From the NCBI GenBank assembly GCA_949788275.1, contig OX460916.1, positions 806,001 to 870,000 of the forward strand: 64,000 nt of DNA, in the 5' to 3' direction. Positions 43,136 to 51,296 of this stretch are shown one piece after another (positions within the stretch are counted from its first letter, which is position 1; the number at the start of each line of letters is the position of its first letter). Origin of the DNA: Weeksellaceae bacterium. Lineage in GTDB: Bacteria; Bacteroidota; Bacteroidia; Flavobacteriales; Weeksellaceae. Made by a program: the position numbers and the translations under genes. Under the pieces are notes generated by a model that was not told the DNA's origin, did not search any database, and saw only the letters and a list, made by a program, of their open reading frames with translations.

Positions 43136-44356
43136 TTAAAGACGTTCCCGCTTATTCAACTCTTTCACTATTTTATAACACATAACACCTAAGAAAAGAC
43201 CAACTAGAATTAAAACAGACCATAAAAACAACGGTTTTTCAATCCAAATCCGATCTCTTTTCTCAGGTGTTTCAATCAAATGACTTTTAAAATTAGTGGT
43301 GGTTATAACAGATAAGTTATCGGGTATTTCCTTTTCAAAGAACTGAATATCATAATCATTGCTCGGTAAATAATTGTCATTGCCCATCACCAATGAATAC
43401 TGAACGCCTTTTTCTAAATAAGCACAAAGACTTCGTGTTAGGCCATAGGCTGTAATATCCTGAAACGTTAGGGGAGGATTACCACCATTATCAATCTCAA
43501 TCACGGTCTGTTTAGTGATGGGAAAGGCATCGAGAATAATTCCATTCCCTTGCTTAGAAGACAATACAAATTCTTGGGATTCAGTTGCCTTACTCGTTAT
43601 TCTTGCCTTCCGTTGGTAAGCGGTTTTATGGTGAAGTGTAAATTCCAGTCGATCAATTTTAGATGGAAAAGGCAAGTGATCAAATCGAATATAAGTCTTT
43701 CGATTACTGCTATCCTTCACGGAAAAATTCCCCAGGTCGATCGGTGTTTGTCGATGATATACTTCTTCCGACTGATAATACCCCACGTCCATCACTTTTA
43801 AGGGGTTTTTTTGGTTGTTGGTAATCTCTATTTCATAGTATTTGTAATTCCCTTCTGGAAAATCAACGGTCACTAATTCATGATTATCCTCAATGTTTTG
43901 GGGAGTGTTTACCCGTTTTTTTTGTTGAACGATATACCATTTTACCCCATCGTTACTCCCCCGAAGCCGAATATGTTTTACAACATCCGCCCGCGCTATC
44001 TTTAGCGTAAATTCCGACCATTGTTGGCGCTTCTCATTCACCACAATCACCGTATTTAAACTGTCCTTTTCCGCATTCATTAACAAAGGATAAGCGATAA
44101 ACTCCCGGTTCATTGTCTTTAAGCGTGTTTGACGTACAAAATAAGGCACTTCTCTTTTTGTCAGGTCATTAATACGCAGGTTGCTGAAGTTTAAATCGGT
44201 AGCCGATCCTACAATTTTTTCATCCAATACAATGGTATAATATCCACTTTTATCCACGGTTTCTAAATCAGCACTATACCAATACTGTGCAGAACAGCAT
44301 AGACTCATTAGGAGCAATCCAATGGCCAAAGAAAATCGTTTGTAATTAGTCTTCAT
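43136..44356 (-). CDS. DUF3999 family membrane-anchored protein
   Basis: 406-aa protein of the DUF3999 family, predicted periplasmic with a signal (residues 1-23, LLLMSLCCSAQ) and a C-terminal membrane helix (LFLWSVLILVGLFLGVMCY). Internal segments RLRGSNDGVKWYIVQQKK and KYYEIEITNNQKNPLKVM are family-like. Function unknown. Its start overlaps the end of the DUF2339 gene by 11 nt, so the two are coupled; DUF2339 and DUF3999 genes are often paired, as I recall. Confidence 0.75.
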   Translation of the reverse strand: MKTNYKRFSLAIGLLLMSLCCSAQYWYSADLETVDKSGYYTIVLDEKIVGSATDLNFSNLRINDLTKREVPYFVRQTRLKTMNREFIAYPLLMNAEKDSLNTVIVVNEKRQQWSEFTLKIARADVVKHIRLRGSNDGVKWYIVQQKKRVNTPQNIEDNHELVTVDFPEGNYKYYEIEITNNQKNPLKVMDVGYYQSEEVYHRQTPIDLGNFSVKDSSNRKTYIRFDHLPFPSKIDRLEFTLHHKTAYQRKARITSKATESQEFVLSSKQGNGIILDAFPITKQTVIEIDNGGNPPLTFQDITAYGLTRSLCAYLEKGVQYSLVMGNDNYLPSNDYDIQFFEKEIPDNLSVITTTNFKSHLIETPEKRDRIWIEKPLFLWSVLILVGLFLGVMCYKIVKELNKRERL

Positions 44357-46802
44357 CTTTCCTGTTTTTTTGCTCGTCTTCTGTCTTTTCATCCACCACC
44401 AACACTTTAATTTTTTCTTGTAAAAACGAAACCAATAAGATAATTACACCCAGTAATATAAATGAAATAATACGACCCGCTTGTGACATATTCCAAACAT
44501 CATAAGCGTAAAACTTGACAATAATAAAGGCAAAGAATACGAGAGAGATCTTTCTTAAGATCGGTTGTTTGGTCTTTATTCCCCATACCATAATACCCAT
44601 GGCAATTATTCCCCATAAAATTGGAAAAACAAAGGTTCGTACATCGTATAAAATACCATACATCGTTTCACCCTGGTGAAATAAAATAAGGCTGATGTTT
44701 TCAATTTCTAGACTCAGTAACAACGTCACGGCTACAACCAAGACTCCATAAAATGGCGTTAATAATTGATTCAGCATTTTTTGTGCATTTTGAACCGAGC
44801 GATACATCAGCCAAAGAATGGCAAAGAATGGCACTAAATGAATCCCAAACTGAGCCGTCGAATAATTTTCCGCGAATTCACGCGTATAAAATACATCTTT
44901 ACGCAAAGCGTTATTCGAAATCCAAAAAGCGAGTACACATCCTGCGTTAATCAAACAAACGGCCATATAAGTGGTTTTGTCTTGCCTTTTTTTGTAAATA
45001 AATTCGCAAATAAGCAGAAAAATTGTTGAATAGGCAAGAAGTGACATCAGTCGGAAACTCGTTAATCCCAAAATTTCAACACGGTAGTTAATCTGATGAT
45101 TCAATTCCAAGAATGGTACGATAAAACAGGCGATGGTTAAGGCGATTTGAACCCCAAACCTACAATCACCCAATGACCCAATAGGCTTTACAAGGAATGT
45201 TTTGTCTTCCTTAGATAATAGAAATCGGTTAAGGGCTAAGGCGATAATAAATACAAGGCCTGTAATAAAAATAGAACTGTGAAGCAACGGTAAGGCCTGG
45301 TCTTGAACGGTGCCATAACTATGAATTAAGTCGATAAAGTAAGAACCAACACTTAGAATATTCATAAGAATAAAGGCGTGAAAGAAAAGAACAATTCTCG
45401 ACTTTTGCCAAAGCCACAAAAGAATAACCGTTTCTGCTGCCCAAAATAAAGTAATCACATAACCATTCATTTGTAGTGGGATAGCAAGTGTTGTAAAGCT
45501 GAGCACAACGGCAATAATTAAGTAGATAAAGTTTTTATCCACCTTTTTAGATTTAAATAGAACAAGCATTACAAGTGCATTCGTTACAGCTAAGGCTATG
45601 CTAATAAATCCTTTTAATTGATACTCAAATGGATCAAAAATCACCAAGATGGCCACAAAGTACGCCATGTTATTCGTTAATAGAAGCAGGGCTTGATAGA
45701 GGTTTAATTTATTGTTTTTAACGTAATGATCAATCAGTGCTAAGGCGTAAAACTGGATAAAAAATAAGGTCGCAAAGACAAAAGAACCAACGGCCTGATC
45801 TTTATACCCATTCAATAGCCAAATCCAAAAGAAACCGTTGGTAAGTACATAACAGATGATTCCAATACTTCGCCAATTTTTTCGAATACTTAAAACCAAC
45901 ATACCACTGTTTAGGACCAAAATATAACCGAATAAAGCGATATATTGACCATTCCCACTGCTAATCATTAGAGGGGAGGCGAAACCACCTAACAGCGAAA
46001 AAATAGCCAGTTCTTTACGGTCGTAATACAAGGATAAAACGACGGATAGGAGAGTGATGAGTATCAGCACAATAAATGCCATACTTTGAGAAAATAAGGC
46101 GTATTCTCTAAAAGCAAGCGTAATGGTTATATAGAGTACAGAAATTCCGCCCCCAACGAGAATAGAAGAAAAAACAGCGTATTCTTTGTTTAGTTTATGC
46201 GCTATTCCAATAATTAATGCACCGGTTATTACACCAATTCCAACTCGCCCTATTTCATTAATCCATTCTTGATCAATCGCATACTTCACAAAGAAGGCAA
46301 TCCCCAATACAAGGGTAATAATCCCTACTTTAGTCAACGTGTTTTCTTTAAAGAAGTTGGTAAAAGCCGCTAATTTACTTGGTTTACTTGGCTCTATTTC
46401 GGTAATCTCTTCGCCCTTATCTCTTGTCATTGGCGCAATTTCCTCCACCTCAGTGGGCACCGCTTTTAAATCGATAATTGGCTTATTATCTTCTATAACC
46501 CCGTGTGTTTCCACCACGGGGTCTTCTAGGGTTTGTACGACTTCCGTTGCCTTTAAAGCGACTTCTTCTTCTAAAAGAGGAGGTGTTTCCTTAGCTATGT
46601 CCATGTTTTTGCTGCTCTCCAACTTTTTCAGAAGTTGAAGCATTGTCTTTATGTCATCTTGATTGGAAACTGAATGATCTGTCTTTGAAATGAACTTATT
46701 TAACTGTTCCTGAAGATAAGTCGTTTGAGCTGTTAATCGATTGATTTTGGTTAAAACAATAAACGATACTATAATCGCTGCTGCACTTAAGAGTAATTCC
46801 AT
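44346..46802 (-). CDS. DUF2339 family polytopic membrane protein
   Basis: 818-aa integral membrane protein of the DUF2339 family with about twenty hydrophobic helices. Residues 1-130 hold one N-terminal helix, a coiled-coil (QTTYLQEQLNKFISK) and a Glu-rich linker. The family region follows with NTLTKVGIITLVLGIAFFVK and EWINEIGRVGIGVITGALII. Start ATG 46802; 44 upstream codons are rejected because they overlap the promoter. Function unknown. First gene of a two-gene unit with DUF3999. Confidence 0.82.
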   Translation of the reverse strand: MELLLSAAAIIVSFIVLTKINRLTAQTTYLQEQLNKFISKTDHSVSNQDDIKTMLQLLKKLESSKNMDIAKETPPLLEEEVALKATEVVQTLEDPVVETHGVIEDNKPIIDLKAVPTEVEEIAPMTRDKGEEITEIEPSKPSKLAAFTNFFKENTLTKVGIITLVLGIAFFVKYAIDQEWINEIGRVGIGVITGALIIGIAHKLNKEYAVFSSILVGGGISVLYITITLAFREYALFSQSMAFIVLILITLLSVVLSLYYDRKELAIFSLLGGFASPLMISSGNGQYIALFGYILVLNSGMLVLSIRKNWRSIGIICYVLTNGFFWIWLLNGYKDQAVGSFVFATLFFIQFYALALIDHYVKNNKLNLYQALLLLTNNMAYFVAILVIFDPFEYQLKGFISIALAVTNALVMLVLFKSKKVDKNFIYLIIAVVLSFTTLAIPLQMNGYVITLFWAAETVILLWLWQKSRIVLFFHAFILMNILSVGSYFIDLIHSYGTVQDQALPLLHSSIFITGLVFIIALALNRFLLSKEDKTFLVKPIGSLGDCRFGVQIALTIACFIVPFLELNHQINYRVEILGLTSFRLMSLLAYSTIFLLICEFIYKKRQDKTTYMAVCLINAGCVLAFWISNNALRKDVFYTREFAENYSTAQFGIHLVPFFAILWLMYRSVQNAQKMLNQLLTPFYGVLVVAVTLLLSLEIENISLILFHQGETMYGILYDVRTFVFPILWGIIAMGIMVWGIKTKQPILRKISLVFFAFIIVKFYAYDVWNMSQAGRIISFILLGVIILLVSFLQEKIKVLVVDEKTEDEQKNRKDED

Positions 46803-46835
46803 AGTTGGGTAATCTAGGTGATGATTTAAAAGGCA

Positions 46836-46907
46836 ACTCCTCTGCTGAGGAGTGATTGTATTGGATGTGTTTTGCAACCAAATATAATTAAAAAAACGGC
46901 TAAACAA
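46836..46907 (-). promoter_or_regulatory. Promoter and leader hairpin of the DUF2339-DUF3999 operon
   Basis: On the minus strand TTG (46907-46905), 18-nt spacer and TATATTTG (46886-46879) give a promoter. In the leader the stem ACTCCTC (46836-46842) / GAGGAGT (46847-46853) with loop TGCT lies 33 nt before the start codon. Confidence 0.55.
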
Positions 46908-47093
46908 TCTTTTAATCGGTCTCGATGTAAGCAAGATGAGGCAATCTGAGCGATAAAGTGTTTCCGCTGCTCAATTCTTTATAATCGTTAGTCTAGGTGT
47001 TCGGATGATAAACGATACTTAAATACTAAAAATCAATGACATAACCAATAAATAGGCGCTGATATAATTCATGATAACCTTATTGCGACTAAA

Positions 47094-47153
47094 TTGGGTT
47101 TTGTCCCAAAAGCTTAAAGCATTAATCGATAATAGCTTATATGATAATTATCA
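47094..47153. promoter_or_regulatory. Candidate upstream activator sites of the ALDH-ADH operon
   Basis: Two inverted repeats 80-140 bp upstream of the -24/-12 box: TTGGG (47094-47098) / CCCAA (47105-47109), and the perfect 12-bp palindrome TGATAATTATCA (47142-47153). The spacing suits enhancer-type activator sites of sigma-54 promoters. No binder is identified. Confidence 0.35.
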
Positions 47154-47234
47154 GTCCAATTCATTATTTGCAATAAAACATAAGGGTTTAAATAATTCTT
47201 TATGAGGCGTTTAAGGTTGTTTTGGTAGGTGTGT

Positions 47235-47249
47235 TGGCATTGTTTTCGC
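47235..47249 (+). promoter_or_regulatory. Candidate sigma-54 (-24/-12) promoter of the ALDH-ADH operon
   Basis: TGGCATTGTTTTCGC fits TGGCAC-N5-TTGC: GG and GC are 10 bp apart as required. Deviations are T for C at the sixth position and C for T before the final GC. It lies 31 nt before the aldehyde dehydrogenase start. I saw no good TAnnTTTG box there. Confidence 0.55.
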
Positions 47250-47279
47250 GGATACTTGGTTATCAAAAATGATTAAATC

Positions 47280-48659
47280 ATGAAAGAATCAACCATCCAT
47301 TCAATAAACCCTGCAACGGGGAAAATTGAAAAAACATTTAATGAAATGAGTGATGCTCAAATCGCTCAAATTATCGATCAAGCTGATGCGGCTTTTCAAA
47401 CATGGAAAAAAACCAGTTTTATACAAAGGAAAACCATTCTTAAAAGGGCAGCAGCCATTTTTGTTGAACGAAAAGAAGAATTGGCTAAACTGATAACCAT
47501 GGAGATGGGAAGGGTCTTCAACCAAAGTGTTTCCGAAATTCTTTTCGGAGCCAGTATTCTTAACTATTATGCAGATCACGGAGAAGAATTCTTAAAAGAT
47601 ACTCCTGTTGGAGTGGCAAACAATAAAACATTTATTTCTTACGAACCCATTGGAACGCTATTAAGTGTTCAACCGTGGAATTTTCCTTTTTACCAAATTT
47701 TGCGAACAGCTGCACCCAATATCATGGCCGGTAATGCATATATTTTAAAACATGCTTCCAATGTTCCTCAATGTGCGGAAGCCATGGAAAAAGTATTTCG
47801 TGATGCAGGCCTTCCTCAAGGTGTTTTTACCAATATCTTTATGAAGGGGTCTCGTGTAGATGCATTGCTTGCTAATCCGAAAATTAAGGCTGCTACCTTA
47901 ACCGGAAGTTCACCCGCAGGTTCATCCATTGCCCAAGCAGCGGGGAAATACCTCAAGAAAACAACCCTGGAGTTAGGCGGAAGTGATCCCTACATCGTTT
48001 TAGAGGATGCCGATATCGATAAAGCGGTGAAAGGTGCCATTATTGGCCGTTTTTCAAACGCTGGTCAAATTTGTATTTCTTCCAAACGAATTATTCTCGT
48101 GGAATCCATTGCGAATGAATTTATCGAAAAATTCAAAGCCCAAATGGCCGAACTGAAAGTGGGTAACCCGCTAGATCCCACCGTAGCGATGGGACCATTA
48201 TCTTCTGAAAAGGCATTGCAGAAAGTGCTTGAACAAGTCAACCAATCCATCGAACAAGGTGCCCAACTCCTGATGGGTGGAAAACGGATTAATGGCGTTG
48301 GGGCATTTATGGAACCAACTTTATTATCCAATATTCAACCAGGAACCGTTGCCTATACGGAAGAAATATTTGGACCGGTAGCCCTTCTTTTTATTGTGAA
48401 AGATGAAACGGAAGCTGTTCAATTAGCCAATGATACTGAATTCGGTTTAGGAGGGAGTGTTTATAGCGAAAACGAAGAAAGGGCTGTTCGAGTGGCTAAA
48501 CAGATCGAATCGGGTATGGTGTGTATCAATGCGCCAACAAGTATTGCGCTCGCCATCGATATTCCTTTCGGCGGAACCAAAAACTCGGGCTATGGAAGAG
48601 ATCATCAATTAGCGGGAATCCGTGAATTTGTGAATGAAAAAACAATTAGAATCTTATAA
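47280..48659 (+). CDS. NAD(P)-dependent aldehyde dehydrogenase (succinate-semialdehyde type)
   Basis: 459-aa ALDH-superfamily enzyme oxidising an aldehyde to an acid. Catalytic Cys in GQICISSKR, catalytic Glu/ELGGSDPY motif KKTTLELGGSDPYIV, Rossmann motif LTGSSPAGSSIAQAAG. The end FGGTKNSGYGRDHQLAGIRE is typical of succinate-semialdehyde dehydrogenases. First gene of an operon with a zinc alcohol dehydrogenase 21 nt downstream; the alcohol could be oxidised stepwise to the acid. Promoter candidate is sigma-54 type. Confidence 0.9.
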   Translation: MKESTIHSINPATGKIEKTFNEMSDAQIAQIIDQADAAFQTWKKTSFIQRKTILKRAAAIFVERKEELAKLITMEMGRVFNQSVSEILFGASILNYYADHGEEFLKDTPVGVANNKTFISYEPIGTLLSVQPWNFPFYQILRTAAPNIMAGNAYILKHASNVPQCAEAMEKVFRDAGLPQGVFTNIFMKGSRVDALLANPKIKAATLTGSSPAGSSIAQAAGKYLKKTTLELGGSDPYIVLEDADIDKAVKGAIIGRFSNAGQICISSKRIILVESIANEFIEKFKAQMAELKVGNPLDPTVAMGPLSSEKALQKVLEQVNQSIEQGAQLLMGGKRINGVGAFMEPTLLSNIQPGTVAYTEEIFGPVALLFIVKDETEAVQLANDTEFGLGGSVYSENEERAVRVAKQIESGMVCINAPTSIALAIDIPFGGTKNSGYGRDHQLAGIREFVNEKTIRIL

Positions 48660-48680
48660 TACAACTAAAAAACACATACA

Positions 48681-49775
48681 ATGAAAGCATCCGTAATCGA
48701 AGAAATTGGTGGAAAATTTGTCACCAAAAACATAAAAATAGATACCCCAAAAGAATATGAAGTATTAATCGATGTAAAAGCATCTGGCTTATGCCATTCC
48801 GATTTACACGTTGCCAAAGATGGGTATGGCACTCCTTTTCCAGCCCTTTTAGGCCATGAAATAGCAGGCGTTGTTCTTGCTATTGGTGATCGGGTGACCG
48901 AATTTAAAGTAGGTGATCATGTGGCGGCTTGTCTTATTCAATTCTGTGGACATTGTGAAGCCTGTTTGTCTGGGAAAACCTATCAATGTCAACACCAAGA
49001 AGAGACGCTAAGGGGTGCAAATGAAGCCCCACGTGTTCAATACGAAGATGGATCACCCTTAATGCAGATTTATGGTATTGGAGGTTTTGCAGAACAAGTG
49101 TTAGTCCATCAAAATCAATTGGCTCTTATTCCGGAAGGAATTCCGTTTAGCCGTGCCTGTATTTTGGGCTGTGGAACCGTAACGGGTGCTGGGGCAATGA
49201 TTAACACGGCTAACATAAAAGCTGGGGACACAGTGGCTGTAATCGGTGTTGGTGGTGTAGGATTAAACGCTATTTCGGGTGCCAAAATCGCCGGAGCTAC
49301 CACCATTATCGCTATCGATCTTCAAGACAGTAAATTAGATCTCGCTTTGAAATTTGGTGCAACACATAGCATTAATTCTGGCAAAGAAGATGCCGTGGCT
49401 AAAGTCCATGAAATAACCAGCGGTGGAGTAGATGCGGCCTTCGAAGTGATCGGGCTAAAAGCGACGGCAGAGCAAGCCTTAGCCATGGCAAAAATGGGTG
49501 GAGGCGCCTTCCTTATTGGGCTTCAAAAACCAGGGACTAAACTTGAAGTCGCTGGTATGGAACAATTAATTAGCCAACAAAAACGCTTGCAAGGGGTATG
49601 GATGGGGTCGTCTAACCTAAAAAGAGATATCCCCATGTATGCCAAACTATACCAAGAAGGTCGTTTAAACTTAGATGACCTTATTTCTCAAGAGATTCCG
49701 ATTGATCAAGTGCAAGAAGCTTATGATACGTTAGAAAGTGGTTCGATCGCTCGTTCGGTGATTACCTCTTTTTAA
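48681..49775 (+). CDS. Zinc-dependent alcohol dehydrogenase
   Basis: 364-aa medium-chain dehydrogenase. Catalytic zinc ligand region ASGLCHSDLHVA with GHEIAGVV, structural-zinc cysteines CGHCEACLSGKTYQC, and the NAD(P)-binding VAVIGVGGVGLNAISGAKIA. A further motif is HYG-like GGGAFLIGLQKPG. Likely oxidises a primary or aromatic alcohol (AdhP/aryl type); the substrate is not certain. Coupled to the ALDH gene upstream. Terminator follows at about 49799-49830. Confidence 0.92.
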   Translation: MKASVIEEIGGKFVTKNIKIDTPKEYEVLIDVKASGLCHSDLHVAKDGYGTPFPALLGHEIAGVVLAIGDRVTEFKVGDHVAACLIQFCGHCEACLSGKTYQCQHQEETLRGANEAPRVQYEDGSPLMQIYGIGGFAEQVLVHQNQLALIPEGIPFSRACILGCGTVTGAGAMINTANIKAGDTVAVIGVGGVGLNAISGAKIAGATTIIAIDLQDSKLDLALKFGATHSINSGKEDAVAKVHEITSGGVDAAFEVIGLKATAEQALAMAKMGGGAFLIGLQKPGTKLEVAGMEQLISQQKRLQGVWMGSSNLKRDIPMYAKLYQEGRLNLDDLISQEIPIDQVQEAYDTLESGSIARSVITSF

Positions 49776-49796
49776 TTCGTTATCAACCTAATTTTG

Positions 49797-49832
49797 ATGA
49801 ATGGTGAGAAATTTTTCTCACCATTTTTTTTG
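49797..49832 (+). terminator. Terminator of the ALDH-ADH operon
   Basis: Stem ATGGTGAGAAA / TTCTCACCAT with a TTT-type loop, then a run of eight T. Confidence 0.88.
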
Positions 49833-49940
49833 ATGATTATAAATAAGAACCTCACCTAAAATTAACCGTTTTTTCACACCCTATATTGGGGTTAAGTCCT
49901 TAAATTAGTATACGTTTTACCTAAAAATTAACTTTAAACG

Positions 49941-50972
49941 ATGAATAGAAACCTTCTATTTCTTGCATTGGCTTTTGTAATTACAGCTTGCAACACAGAT
50001 AAAAAAGAGCATTCACTAACAACCGAGGAAATAGTTACTTCGGAATCAAATGATAGCACGAATCAACAAGATTCATCTCAAAAAGAATCGGAAAATGGTA
50101 TCGATTGGGAAACAATTCCCGATCTAAAAGCCATGGGCGACTTTCCTTTTTTTACAGCCCCAAGAGGTTTAACCATAGAATTGGAGGAAAATGGCATGAC
50201 CCAAGTTTTGGAGTATGCCGAACTCGTAAGCTATTTAGGCCAAAACAAGCTCTACACAAGCGAAGGTAAATTGGGGATGATTTTTATGGAGTTTACTGAT
50301 CCAAGCTATAGCAATGCGTATTTTGATAAAAATATATTGGCTTACCTCGATCAAATGGGTGCCAAGAAGTTATACCATGGTGAAATAGTAGGCGATGATG
50401 CGACCAAAGAACAGCTGAAGAAAAATATGTTTAACGGTAAACGACGCATGGCAGGAACCAATTTTAGCGATCCATTAACGATTTATGCGTTTAAAAATCA
50501 AGGTAAAAAGTACATTCTTCATATACAGTCCAATTCGTCTATTGGCGCTATCTTCATCATGGAACTGAACGATTTTGAACCCACGATTCAGACCTATGTC
50601 GCCAAAGAAATGGCTGCTGATATTGATAAAACAGGAAAGGCAATTCTTCATATCCAGTTCGATAGCGACAAAGCCAATTTAAAACCAGAAGCCATTGAAA
50701 CTGCCCAGGAAATAGCGGTTTTACTAAACACCAATCCTGACCTAAAACTGGCGATAGAAGGGCATACCGATAATACGGGAAGCGCTTCACGAAATGAACA
50801 ATTATCGAAGCAACGCGCACAAGCCTTAGTGGATTATTTAATGAAGAATGGAGTAGCCGCAAGCCGTTTAAAAGCGAATGGATTTGGTGCGAATAAACCC
50901 CTAAAACCAAATGATTCCGAAGCCAATAAGGCCCAAAATCGCCGTGTTGAATTAGTGAAATTGAATGATTAA
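49941..50972 (+). CDS. OmpA-family lipoprotein
   Basis: 343-aa lipoprotein (lipobox VITAC, Cys17). Residues about 18-50 are Ser/Glu/Gln-rich. A middle domain with NKLYTSEGKLGMIFMEF follows, then the C-terminal OmpA-like peptidoglycan-binding domain: LHIQFDSDKANLKPEAI, EGHTDNTGSASRNEQLSKQR and QNRRVEL. It probably tethers the outer membrane to the cell wall. Monocistronic. Confidence 0.88.
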   Translation: MNRNLLFLALAFVITACNTDKKEHSLTTEEIVTSESNDSTNQQDSSQKESENGIDWETIPDLKAMGDFPFFTAPRGLTIELEENGMTQVLEYAELVSYLGQNKLYTSEGKLGMIFMEFTDPSYSNAYFDKNILAYLDQMGAKKLYHGEIVGDDATKEQLKKNMFNGKRRMAGTNFSDPLTIYAFKNQGKKYILHIQSNSSIGAIFIMELNDFEPTIQTYVAKEMAADIDKTGKAILHIQFDSDKANLKPEAIETAQEIAVLLNTNPDLKLAIEGHTDNTGSASRNEQLSKQRAQALVDYLMKNGVAASRLKANGFGANKPLKPNDSEANKAQNRRVELVKLND

Positions 50973-51193
50973 TTAATAGGGAATGGATTTGGAGTAAAGG
51001 AAACTCAGCTGTTTTTTATACACCGCTAGAGAAGACATCCAATCCTTTTTAAGTGATTGTACAACTTGTCCACTGATTTTGAAGCAATTCTCATGATCAA
51101 CATGAACAAATCTTCCGATAACAATGGTTTTTGAGGGAAGGGTTCTTGGTGACCAGTTTGCTATGCTAATGTATGTGAACCTTGGTGCTGCAG
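50973..51193 (-). pseudogene. Possible short gene remnant downstream of the OmpA gene
   Basis: A minus-strand frame of about 70 codons without a start codon lies between the OmpA stop and the prolyl oligopeptidase terminator. It has a coding look (SIANWSPRTLPSKTIVIGRF, then VQSLKKDWMSSLAVYKKQLS) but no family I recognise. It could be the decayed 3' end of a gene, or chance. Confidence 0.2.
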
Positions 51194-51247
51194 ATTTAGC
51201 GAATAATCTGGCGCTTAGTCAGCTAGAATAGAAACAATCTTTGATGT

Positions 51248-51280
51248 ATAAAAAAAGCCGAGTATAAACTCGGCTCTGAT
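51248..51280 (-). terminator. Terminator of the prolyl oligopeptidase gene
   Basis: Stem AGCCGAGT (51256-51263) / ACTCGGCT (51268-51275) with a 4-nt loop; on the minus strand a T run follows (A at 51249-51256 on plus). It lies 22 nt after the stop. Confidence 0.85.
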
Positions 51281-51296
51281 ATAAGGTTGTGTGAAT

